Below, one piece after another: positions 1 through 6,015 of a DNA stretch of 6,015 nucleotides. Position numbers and translations under genes: made by a program. The DNA lies in the NCBI GenBank assembly GCA_002436185.1, contig DJKX01000066.1:9835-15849 (forward strand), written 5' to 3'. This DNA is from Fidelibacterota bacterium UBA6531. Its GTDB lineage: Bacteria > Fidelibacterota > Marinisomatia > Marinisomatales > TCS55. Every line of letters begins with the position of its first letter. Position 1 is the first letter of the stretch. The notes beneath the pieces are model-generated. The model was not told the DNA's origin. It saw only the letters and a list, made by a program, of their open reading frames with translations, and did no database searches.

Positions 1-18
1 AGACTGCTCTACCCCGCG
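1..18 (-). tRNA. 5' end of a tRNA, probably initiator tRNA-Met (partial)
   Basis: Read on the minus strand from base 18 down to base 1, the sequence is CGCGGGG-TA-GAGC-AGTCT. This is a 7-nt acceptor-stem 5' strand, the two linker bases 8-9, a 4-nt D-stem arm and the A-G start of the D loop. A first base C followed by GCGGGG is the usual start of bacterial initiator tRNA, in which C1 is unpaired with A72. The elongator tRNAs I can recall do not start this way. The anticodon and the 3' half lie outside the window, so the identity rests on the acceptor and D arms only. The gene is on the same strand as the GGT-like gene and about 130 bases downstream of it. Confidence 0.7.
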
Positions 19-49
19 ATCATTAATTCTTTATGTCAAAAATTGCTGG

Positions 50-80
50 CAAAATTAGTAAGAAGAATCATTGTTTGCAA
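50..80 (-). promoter_or_regulatory. Candidate Bacteroidetes-type promoter for the tRNA
   Basis: On the minus strand, TAATTTTG (bases 57-50) matches the Bacteroidetes -7 consensus TAnnTTTG exactly. A TTG (80-78) lies 20 bases upstream of it, close to the usual distance of the -33 element in that phylum. Transcription would start around base 43-45 and give a leader of roughly 25-30 bases before the tRNA 5' end. The surrounding DNA is so AT-rich that a chance match is quite possible. Confidence 0.35.
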
Positions 81-93
81 TGGATCAATGTAG

Positions 94-149
94 AATAATT
101 TCAATTATTTTAATAATTTTAAATATCCAAAATAAATATTCATTTATTT
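94..149. repeat. AT-only inverted-repeat cluster after the GGT-like gene
   Basis: Three 7-base arms follow each other as AATAATT (94-100), AATTATT (103-109) and AATAATT (112-118). The middle arm is complementary to both neighbours. A further stem, AAATAAAT (130-137) with ATTTATTT (142-149), covers the stop codon of the GGT-like gene. No stem contains a G-C pair and no clean T tract follows on the minus strand, so an intrinsic terminator is possible but weakly supported. The rest of the 1-147 spacer holds nothing else recognisable. Confidence 0.25.
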
Positions 150-1674
150 AGCAAATTACACCCGTCCCGCCTCGCCGGGGATCACCCACAGCCTCGTCAC
201 GTGTAGCAGCATTTACACCACCAAAAAATAAATTCTGTTCGTCCCATTGGTGGATGTGGATATCCTCCGGCAGCTCACATTTTTCCGGAAAAGAAATATC
301 CGGTTCACAGTGCAAAATGTTGCCTTCCAAATGAATTCTGGATGCGTTGATAGCACTTTCCAGATTCATACCTTTCTTAAGATTTAAAATCACTTGAATA
401 ATGGCCGAGCGGATGCGGTTGCTGCCGCCGCTGCCGATGACCAGTTCTGGGCCATTGCTGCCCATTATAACAGTCGGAGACATCATGGTTGGCAGGCGCT
501 GCTGTCGTTTAAAATGATGAAAACCGGAAGGATTTAAGTCTTCTTCTCCGAGCATATTATTGAGCATGATTCCCAATTCCGGAATCAAGTATCCGCAGCC
601 CTCACCGTTGGTGGTGGTAACACTGGCGGCGTTTCCGGCTTTGTCAATGATACTGACTTGGGTGGTCGCTCCGCGAGAAGGCGGATCGTTTACATCAATA
701 TTGAGTGACCGCAAGTCAAGGTATTGAGCCATGTAACTCTTGAAAGTATTTTCGTCCAGTATTTTTAAGATTTCATGATTGTTATCGGGATCAGTTGATG
801 CAGCTCTCCTGGCAGCAGTGGTTAACTGCATAGCATGAATAAGGTCTATCATTTCCTCGCCTAAAGCAGTTTGTGCTTTTTCCAATAACTGCAGTGCAAA
901 CGTGATCAATGTACCTCCTATGGATGGTGTTGAATTGATGTAAACAGTTTTACCGTTAAAAGTGGTTTTTAATGGAATCCTTTCTACCACTCTATAATCT
1001 GACAAAGATGTAGCTGTGAGTAAACCATTTGGAGCGTGTTTATCCAGGATTAATTTTGCACCATCACCTTTATAAAAGAAACCAGATCCTTGTATAATGA
1101 GTTCTTCCAAAAAATTTGAGAAGGCGGAGTTTGTAAAACAGTCACCTTCTTTAAGAATGTTTCCCTTTGGTGCGAATAATTTTTTACCACTGCCAGTATG
1201 GGTTAAGATCGGTTCTAAAATTTTGAATAAGTATCCTTGAGCACTATTAAGAATAACCCCCTTTCCTGCTATTTGGATTGCCGGTTCTAAAACTCTTTTT
1301 AGCGGAATTTTACCTAATCTCTCATGAACCCTTAGTAATCCGGCTGTATTTCCCGGGACGGCTGCAGATCCCTGACCGATATGGAATTCCTGCTGGCTGG
1401 GACCAAAATCAACCGACACACTGAAAAAATCCAGGACCTTATTCGGTTGCGGTGGGGGAGTGTCAACAAAAAAGTCAAATAATACAGGATCCTTGTCTAC
1501 CGGGCAAGCCAGCAACGCACCACCGCCGCCGGGGCCGGTGAGATTACATTCTGAAACCATAGATGTAAAAACAGCCCCAACAGCAGCATCAAAGGCATTG
1601 CCACCGCATTCGAGTATGTCTACCGCTGATTGGACGGTTGTTTTTTCACCGCCGGCTATGGATCCGTATTTCAT
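148..1674 (-). CDS. Gamma-glutamyltransferase-like Ntn hydrolase, divergent subfamily
   Basis: This 508-residue protein belongs to the gamma-glutamyltranspeptidase family, whose members cut themselves at a threonine and use that residue to attack a gamma-glutamyl amide. Family landmarks in order are a GGNAFDAAV segment (24-32), GPGGGG (47-52), a PGNTAGL segment (108-114), the processing site GATTQVSIID with predicted catalytic Thr337, LNNMLGEEDLNP (371-382), the GSGGSNR oxyanion segment (414-420) and a terminal DPRRGGTG (498-505). Processing would give chains of about 336 and 172 residues. The protein begins directly at the mature-enzyme fold without a signal peptide, so it is probably cytoplasmic, unlike the periplasmic E. 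coli enzyme of about 580 residues. An in-frame TAA sits two codons before the ATG, which fixes the start. There is no clear Shine-Dalgarno. Several glutamate-binding positions differ from classical GGT (Arg of REMAP replaced by Phe69, TTH become TTQ, SSM become TMM). Family membership is secure but the substrate is unknown, so no ggt symbol is given. Confidence 0.9.
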   Translation of the reverse strand: MKYGSIAGGEKTTVQSAVDILECGGNAFDAAVGAVFTSMVSECNLTGPGGGGALLACPVDKDPVLFDFFVDTPPPQPNKVLDFFSVSVDFGPSQQEFHIGQGSAAVPGNTAGLLRVHERLGKIPLKRVLEPAIQIAGKGVILNSAQGYLFKILEPILTHTGSGKKLFAPKGNILKEGDCFTNSAFSNFLEELIIQGSGFFYKGDGAKLILDKHAPNGLLTATSLSDYRVVERIPLKTTFNGKTVYINSTPSIGGTLITFALQLLEKAQTALGEEMIDLIHAMQLTTAARRAASTDPDNNHEILKILDENTFKSYMAQYLDLRSLNIDVNDPPSRGATTQVSIIDKAGNAASVTTTNGEGCGYLIPELGIMLNNMLGEEDLNPSGFHHFKRQQRLPTMMSPTVIMGSNGPELVIGSGGSNRIRSAIIQVILNLKKGMNLESAINASRIHLEGNILHCEPDISFPEKCELPEDIHIHQWDEQNLFFGGVNAATRDEAVGDPRRGGTGVIC

Positions 1675-1892
1675 TGTTTACGACAAGTATATTTAGGTAG
1701 ATAATAAAGGATAATTATACACCTTAACAGATAAAATAGAAAATTTTAATAAAGCCTGCTTTGTTTAAGGACTCCCTATTTTATAATAAAATTGAAATTA
1801 AATATCCAATGATAATCCTTTTTAACCTTCATTTAATTCGTGAAATTCCGCGGCTATTTTTAACCAATTTTGGCTGGTATCTAAAAGAAAAT
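1675..1892. promoter_or_regulatory. Divergent intergenic region between GGT-like gene and typA
   Basis: This 218-base AT-rich gap should hold both promoters. For the minus strand there is a perfect TATAAT (bases 1719-1714) 39 bases before the GGT-like ATG, without a convincing -35. For the plus strand there is TTGTTT (1761-1766), 15 bases, then TATAAT (1782-1787), giving a typA leader of about 100 bases. Between the two -10 boxes lies an inverted repeat, CCTTAA (1722-1727) and TTAAGG (1765-1770), which could be an operator or chance. An imperfect small palindrome, AAAGC-CT-GCTTT (1751-1762), touches the typA -35. The promoter calls rest on box matches only. Confidence 0.4.
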
Positions 1893-3722
1893 ATGAGAAA
1901 AGAAAATTTCAGAAATATTGCAATTATCGCCCACGTTGATCATGGTAAAACAACCCTCGTTGACGGAATGCTAAAGCAAAGTGGAACATTTAAAGCACAT
2001 CAGGAAGTGGAAGATCGTGTCATGGATTCCATGGATCTAGAAAAAGAACGGGGAATCACCATAACAGCCAAGAATACGGCAATTCAATATAATGATGTAA
2101 AAATCAACATTATGGATACACCCGGACACGCTGATTTCGGAGGGGAGGTAGAACGGAGTCTGAATTTGGTAGACGGCGCACTTTTGTTAGTGGATTCCAG
2201 TGAAGGTCCCTTGCCCCAAACACGATTTGTGTTGAAAAAGGCATTTGAGAAAAATCTTCCCATTATTTTAGTCATCAACAAAATAGACCGTGCTGACGCT
2301 CGAATTGATGATGTGGTAAGCGAAGTATATGATTTATTTATTGATCTGGATGCAAATGATGAGCAGATCGAATTTCCTATTTTGTATACAAATGCAAAAG
2401 AAGGCGTTGCCTACAATGAGTTGGTGGATACGTCCGATGATCTGAAACCTCTCTTTGATATGATATTATCCAAGATCCCCGGTCCCGTAGCTGATGATGA
2501 ACACACACCTCAATTCCTTGTCACCAATTTGGATTATGATTCCTATGTTGGACAAGTGGCCATTGGTCGTTTGAACAACGGAAAGCTAGAAATGAATAAG
2601 CAATATGCACTTTGCGGGAAAGATAAAATTGTTAACGGACAAAAATTTTCTGCACTCTATACATTTAAAGGATTGAAACGAATCCAAGTTGACACACTTG
2701 AAGCCGGCGATATCATTGCAGTTGCAGGCATAGAAAACATCACAATTGGAGATACCATTTCATCAAATGAAGATCCAAACCCTTTGCCGAGAATCCAAAT
2801 TGATGAACCTACCGTTTCTATGTTGTTTTATGTGAATAACAGTCCTTTTGCCGGAAAAGAAGGAACGTATCTAACTACTCGTCACATCAATGATCGCTTG
2901 CAAAAAGAAATATTGAGCAATGTTTCATTGCACGTATTACCCACAGAAAAAGTGGATGTTTTCGAAGTCCGAGGCAGAGGTGAATTGCAAATGGCGGTTT
3001 TGATTGAAACAATGCGCCGTGAAGGGTATGAGTTTATGGTATCCAAACCGCATGTTATTACTCATGAAGAAAATGGGAAAGTGATGGAACCCATGGAAAA
3101 ATTGTACCTTGACATACCTGATGATAAAGTGGGCATCATAACTGAAAAATTATCAGGTCGAAAAGGGAAAATGACCAACCTGATTAATCACGGTCATGGC
3201 CGTGTTTCCATGGAATTTTCAATTCCATCCAGAGGGTTGATCGGTTTCCGGAGTCAATTTCTGACGGACACACAAGGTGCCGGAATTATGAACAAATTAT
3301 TTGATGGCTTCGCTCCATGGTTTGGTAGAATTCCACAACGAAATACCGGTGCGATGATAGCAGACAGGAAGGGCAAGGTTACAACATACGCGTGTGTGGG
3401 TATGGCTGATCGAGGTGAATTATTTATTAATGTGGGAACGGAAGTCTATGATGGAATGGTCATCGGTGAGCGAAATAAATCAGATGATTTGGTTGTAAAT
3501 ATTACCCGGGAAAAAAAATTATCAAATATGCGTGCTTCCGGGTCAGATAATACTGTGACTCTCCGGCCGCCCAGACAACTATCTCTTGATCAAGCCATAG
3601 AATTTATTGCTGAAGATGAACTGGTGGAAGTGACGCCACTTTCTTTGCGATTACGGAAAATGGAACTGGATCAGAACAAACGGTTATCTCAACGCAAAAA
3701 AGAAAAGTATGCTGAATCATAA
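1893..3722 (+). CDS. typA: Translational GTPase TypA/BipA
   Basis: This is a ribosome-binding GTPase of the EF-G/LepA class, known to help 50S subunit assembly and growth under cold or stress. From the chosen start it has 609 residues, close to the E. coli protein (about 607). The G domain shows G1 AHVDHGKT (13-20), G2 around RGITI (53-57), G3 DTPGH (75-79) and G4 NKID (129-132). The G5 position reads TNAKEG (166-171) instead of the commoner SA-containing form. A beta-barrel domain II follows, then EF-G-like domains and the BipA-specific C-terminal part, with RNTGAMIADRKG and the closing DELVEVTPLSLRLRK. The reading frame stays open 44 codons upstream to a TTG at 1761. I chose ATG 1893 because the homologous protein begins at MRKENFRNIAIIAHVDHGKT, because the upstream stretch has no family similarity that I recognise, and because that TTG is itself part of the likely -35 box. 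A purine run (AAAAGAAA) precedes the ATG. The next gene overlaps its 3' end. Confidence 0.96.
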   Translation: MRKENFRNIAIIAHVDHGKTTLVDGMLKQSGTFKAHQEVEDRVMDSMDLEKERGITITAKNTAIQYNDVKINIMDTPGHADFGGEVERSLNLVDGALLLVDSSEGPLPQTRFVLKKAFEKNLPIILVINKIDRADARIDDVVSEVYDLFIDLDANDEQIEFPILYTNAKEGVAYNELVDTSDDLKPLFDMILSKIPGPVADDEHTPQFLVTNLDYDSYVGQVAIGRLNNGKLEMNKQYALCGKDKIVNGQKFSALYTFKGLKRIQVDTLEAGDIIAVAGIENITIGDTISSNEDPNPLPRIQIDEPTVSMLFYVNNSPFAGKEGTYLTTRHINDRLQKEILSNVSLHVLPTEKVDVFEVRGRGELQMAVLIETMRREGYEFMVSKPHVITHEENGKVMEPMEKLYLDIPDDKVGIITEKLSGRKGKMTNLINHGHGRVSMEFSIPSRGLIGFRSQFLTDTQGAGIMNKLFDGFAPWFGRIPQRNTGAMIADRKGKVTTYACVGMADRGELFINVGTEVYDGMVIGERNKSDDLVVNITREKKLSNMRASGSDNTVTLRPPRQLSLDQAIEFIAEDELVEVTPLSLRLRKMELDQNKRLSQRKKEKYAES

Positions 3723-4890
3723 AAAAATCATTCTATCTTTGTTTTTCTTTACCATTTGCAACGCGCAATACACTCTCATCCATGACGGTTTAGTCAGGGG
3801 ATATACTGTTTCGTATCCGAACAGTGCCACCGAACCTTGTCCCTTGGTTATCAATATGCATGGCTATAACAGTAATATATATAATCAACAATATTTTTCT
3901 GAAATGGATGATTACGCACTTGACCAGAATATTGCCGTTGTGTATCCCATGGGCATCGACAGCGCTTGGAATGTGGGGACATTTTGGGATTTTTCAGATG
4001 CCGATGACATTGGTTTTATAAGTGTATTGATTGATTCTGTTGCTGAAGATTTTAATATTGACCTCGACCGCGTGTATGCCTGCGGCATGTCCAATGGTGG
4101 TTACATGGCGTATGAGCTGGCCTGTGAATTATCGGATAAAATTGCTGCCTTTGGTTCCGTAACAGGCAACTTTATGCTGAACGCTGACCAGACTTGTGAT
4201 GATAGCAGGGAAATCCCATTTATACATATTCATGGTACGTATGATTATATTGTTCCTTATTCATATTCCTGGGACGGTTCCATGTATGTGGAGGAAGCAA
4301 TTGAATATTGGCGGAATCATAATGACCTGGATTCTGTTTTAGTTGAGAGTATTCCTGATTTGGATCCCACGGATAATACAACAGTTGAAAAATTCACTTA
4401 TTACAATAATTTTTCCACCACCCAGTTTGTTCATTTCAAAGTGAATGGCGGCGGACACCAGTGGTTCGGTTCATCAATTGGGGATTGGGTAATTCCCATT
4501 TTAGGATTTAATAACCATGATATTAATACCAATGAGGAATTGCTTGATTTTTTTCTGAATTACAGGTTATCGGACTTCTTATCAATAGATGAGGTTGCAG
4601 GTGAATTGCCGGCTGATTTTATTTTATACCAAAATTATCCCAACCCCTTCAACCCGACTACTACCATTAGTTATGATTTGCCGGAAAACAACTTTGTCAA
4701 TATTATTATTTATGATTTGCTTGGCAGGGAAGTGAAGGTATTGGTGAGTGGTGAATTGACGAGTGGTTATCATGATGTAATTTGGGATGGAACGAATGAA
4801 CTCGGTCAGTCCGTTTCAGCTGGAGTATATCTTCATTCTGTAATAGCCGGCAATAAAGTGCATTCCGGAAAAATGGTTTTGATGAAATAA
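3709..4890 (+). CDS. Secreted PHB-depolymerase/feruloyl-esterase-like hydrolase with T9SS domain
   Basis: This 393-residue protein is an exported serine esterase of the LpqC/esterase-PHB family, an alpha/beta hydrolase fold. Residues 1-19 form a signal peptide: Lys5-Lys6, a hydrophobic core, and likely cleavage after CNA before Gln20. The catalytic domain covers about 25-290. His51-Gly52 form the oxyanion segment, Ser128 in GMSNG is the nucleophile, Asp179 in HGTYDYIVPY is the acid, and His250 in GGGHQWFG is the base. Residues about 306-393 are a T9SS type A sorting domain, normally removed during export while the enzyme is released or anchored at the surface. Relatives split short-chain esters from polyhydroxyalkanoates, feruloylated or acetylated polysaccharides, and the sequence does not say which applies here. 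Cys44, Cys125, Cys139 and Cys163 could form disulfides outside the cytoplasm. The ATG lies inside the end of typA, 14 bases overlapping in another frame, after a purine run (AAAAAAGAAAAG), so translation is probably coupled to typA. Confidence 0.9.
   Translation: MLNHKKIILSLFFFTICNAQYTLIHDGLVRGYTVSYPNSATEPCPLVINMHGYNSNIYNQQYFSEMDDYALDQNIAVVYPMGIDSAWNVGTFWDFSDADDIGFISVLIDSVAEDFNIDLDRVYACGMSNGGYMAYELACELSDKIAAFGSVTGNFMLNADQTCDDSREIPFIHIHGTYDYIVPYSYSWDGSMYVEEAIEYWRNHNDLDSVLVESIPDLDPTDNTTVEKFTYYNNFSTTQFVHFKVNGGGHQWFGSSIGDWVIPILGFNNHDINTNEELLDFFLNYRLSDFLSIDEVAGELPADFILYQNYPNPFNPTTTISYDLPENNFVNIIIYDLLGREVKVLVSGELTSGYHDVIWDGTNELGQSVSAGVYLHSVIAGNKVHSGKMVLMK
4624..4887 (+). other. T9SS type A C-terminal sorting domain of the esterase
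   Basis: Residues about 306-393 of the esterase begin with YQNYPNPFNPTTTISYDLPE. They continue through a beta-sandwich pattern (IIIYDLLGREV, then VIWDG, then SAGVYLHSV) and end in GKMVLMK with the terminal basic residue usual for the domain. This is the cargo signal read by the T9SS outer-membrane machinery. It implies that the genome encodes a T9SS elsewhere, since no component is in this window. Confidence 0.9.
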
Positions 4891-5030
4891 ATGTGGAAAA
4901 GTAAATAATGTATAATATTTAAAGAATAGTGTAAACATTTCTATGATGGGATTATTATTTTTTATTAGTATTGTTTTTATTTTTAACATCATAAAATACA
5001 AGCGATTAAACAAAATATCTTGAAACAAGG
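4891..5030 (+). promoter_or_regulatory. AT-rich spacer with candidate promoter for the nuclease-like gene
   Basis: This 140-base gap is very poor in G and C. A candidate promoter is TTGTTT (4971-4976), 15 bases, then TAAAAT (4992-4997), the same -35 and spacer length as proposed for typA. It would give a leader of about 25-30 bases. T-rich runs occur at about 4957-4963 and 4972-4984, but no GC-paired stem precedes them, so I do not call a terminator after the esterase. A TATAAT at 4911-4916 lacks a -35. Confidence 0.3.
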
Positions 5031-6015
5031 ATGAAAATTAATAATTATACATTTATAATAGTAATAGCATGTTCGACTATATCCGCCCAAAGTTTAGGAG
5101 ATTTGTCATTTGGAACGGATGAGTCTTTTGAAGTGATGACTTGGAATATAGAATGGTTCCCAAAAAATGGGCAAACGACTGTTGATTCTGTATCAATAAT
5201 CATTCAGTCTTTAGATATAGATTTGTATTCGTTCCAAGAAATAAGTGATACAAATTTGTTTAAACAAATGATTGATGATATAGATGGATATGATTACTAT
5301 TTTCAGTCAAGTTGGTTCGGTGGTTTGGCTTATGTTTATAAAACTAGTGTTATTGAAATTAATACTATTTATGAAATTTATATTGAAGAGCCCTATTGGC
5401 GTCCGTTTCCTCGTTCACCGATGGTGATGGAGATGACTTATCAGGATCAGAATTATTATATTATCAATAATCATTTCAAATGTTGTGGTGATGGTGTAAT
5501 GAATCTCTCTGATCCTTGGGATGAAGAAACAAGACGGTTTGATGCCAGCAATTTCTTAAAAGAGTATATCGATTTATATTTACCTAATGAAAATGTAATC
5601 GTATTAGGTGATCTTAACGATATTTTAACAGATGTAACAGCCAATAATGTTTTTCAAGTAATTATTGATGATGACTCTAATTTTCTTTTTGCGGATTCTG
5701 AAATTGCTAATGGACCAAGCTCCGGATGGTCTTACCCGAATTGGCCTTCTCATATTGATCATATATTAATTACAAATGAACTACTGGATGATTTTGAAAA
5801 TAACAGTTCAATTATCCAAACGATAGCAATCGATGATTTTATGGAGGGTGGATATAACGCATACGATGAAAATATTTCGGATCATCTTCCGGTAGCTCTA
5901 AAACTGGTGGATGACTTGGATTTAGATGATGGTCCAACCGTGTCCCAAAATTATCATTTAGCCAATTATCCTAATCCATTTAATCCAATGACGACGATTT
6001 CGTATAATATTTCTA
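5031..6015 (+). CDS. Secreted endonuclease/exonuclease/phosphatase-fold protein with T9SS domain (partial)
   Basis: The 328 visible residues form a metal-dependent phosphodiesterase domain of the DNase I-like EEP superfamily. The active-site series is complete: Asn39 in TWNIEW, Glu70 in SFQE, His148 in NNHFKCCG, Asp194 and Asn196 in GDLND, Asp243 in SHIDHIL, and Asp284-His285 in SDHLPV. The N-terminus is an export signal. Cleavage after ISA (residue 19) fits signal peptidase I, but VIAC (11-14) also matches a loose lipobox. From residue 306 a T9SS type A sorting domain begins (NYPNPFNPMTTISYNIS) and runs off the window, so perhaps 60-75 residues are missing. An in-frame TAA at 5007 and loss of the signal at the next Met (residue 36) fix the ATG. 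CAAGG directly abuts the ATG, an unusually short spacing for a Shine-Dalgarno. The likely role is extracellular nuclease or phosphoesterase, perhaps for phosphate or nucleotide scavenging, but the fold alone does not give the substrate. Base composition (about 32% GC in sampled lines) is lower than in its neighbours. Confidence 0.88.
   Translation, partial: MKINNYTFIIVIACSTISAQSLGDLSFGTDESFEVMTWNIEWFPKNGQTTVDSVSIIIQSLDIDLYSFQEISDTNLFKQMIDDIDGYDYYFQSSWFGGLAYVYKTSVIEINTIYEIYIEEPYWRPFPRSPMVMEMTYQDQNYYIINNHFKCCGDGVMNLSDPWDEETRRFDASNFLKEYIDLYLPNENVIVLGDLNDILTDVTANNVFQVIIDDDSNFLFADSEIANGPSSGWSYPNWPSHIDHILITNELLDDFENNSSIIQTIAIDDFMEGGYNAYDENISDHLPVALKLVDDLDLDDGPTVSQNYHLANYPNPFNPMTTISYNIS
5946..6015 (+). 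other. Start of a T9SS type A sorting domain (cut by window end)
   Basis: Residues 306-328 of the EEP-fold protein read QNYHLANYPNPFNPMTTISY and onward. They align residue for residue with the start of the esterase's sorting domain (NYPNPFNPTTTISYDLP), and the DNA of the two segments is visibly related despite many third-position changes. The rest of the domain lies beyond the right edge. Confidence 0.85.

Noticed and set aside
34..39. Perfect TTGACA on the minus strand before the tRNA
   Set aside because: It lies only 15 bases from the tRNA 5' end, so its -10 would fall inside the tRNA. It cannot serve that gene as a normal promoter.
841..1674. Uneven GC inside the GGT-like gene (about 36% at 841-1320, about 50% on either side), as if mosaic
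   Set aside because: The GC-rich parts coincide with conserved Gly/Ala/Pro-rich active-site segments, so amino-acid composition explains the pattern. The frame is intact throughout.
1460..1696. Plus-strand open frame of 78 codons opposite the GGT-like gene
   Set aside because: It lies almost wholly antisense to conserved GGT coding sequence. Its Ser/Pro/Ala-rich product reflects the complementary codons, and no start signal was seen.
1761..1892. A 44-residue N-terminal extension of TypA from a TTG start
   Set aside because: The extension has no similarity to the TypA N-terminus that I recognise, the TTG overlaps a likely -35 box, and ATG 1893 gives the normal family length.
2084..2281. Minus-strand 65-codon frame inside typA
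   Set aside because: It is antisense to the G3-G4 region of the GTPase, with no domain or start signal.
3824..4094. Short open frames on both strands inside the esterase gene (3824-4021 plus, 3912-4094 minus)
   Set aside because: They overlap the catalytic-domain coding sequence in other frames and encode nothing recognisable.
4816..5028. Minus-strand 70-codon frame across the esterase 3' end and the following gap
   Set aside because: Its Phe/Ile/Leu/Lys-rich product is what AT-rich DNA gives by chance, and it overlaps the conserved sorting domain.
1..6015. Search for CRISPR, mobile elements, attachment repeats or a novel defence-type cluster
   Set aside because: No spaced direct repeats, transposase, integrase, toxin-antitoxin or phage-like reading frame is present. 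All long frames are assigned to known families.

Overview
The window comes from an AT-rich bacterial chromosome, roughly 40% GC over the housekeeping gene and nearer 32% at the right end. Two neighbouring secreted proteins carry the Asn-Tyr-Pro-Asn-Pro-Phe-Asn-Pro type A sorting domain of the type IX secretion system (T9SS). This places the organism in the Fibrobacteres-Chlorobi-Bacteroidetes (FCB) assemblage. The exact wording of the domain (NYPNPFNPTTTISYDLPE) is most familiar from Marinimicrobia/Neomarinimicrobiota, Ignavibacteria and Calditrichota-like genomes. That finer placement is an inference from motif style, not a measured phylogeny.

Layout from left to right. Bases 1-18 (minus strand) are the 5' end of a tRNA, most likely initiator tRNA-Met, cut by the window edge. 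An AT-rich spacer follows. A leaderless, probably cytoplasmic gamma-glutamyltransferase-like Ntn hydrolase lies on the minus strand (148-1674). A 218-base divergent promoter region separates it from typA/bipA on the plus strand (1893-3722), the ribosome-associated translational GTPase. The typA stop overlaps by 14 bases the start of a secreted PHB-depolymerase/feruloyl-esterase-like alpha/beta hydrolase with a T9SS sorting domain (3709-4890). After a 140-base, very AT-rich gap comes a secreted endonuclease/exonuclease/phosphatase-fold protein (5031 to beyond the right edge), which also enters a T9SS sorting domain just before the window ends.

Functionally the window combines core housekeeping (tRNA, typA) with exported scavenging enzymes. 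The esterase and the nuclease/phosphoesterase would act at the cell surface or outside it on ester-bearing polymers and on nucleic acids or phosphoesters. The GGT-like enzyme would act inside the cell on an unidentified amide. I see no CRISPR array, insertion sequence, phage gene, toxin-antitoxin pair or defence system, and I do not claim a new multi-gene system. The most interesting item is the GGT-like enzyme: it keeps the self-processing threonine but appears to lack most residues that recognise the gamma-glutamyl group in characterised GGTs.
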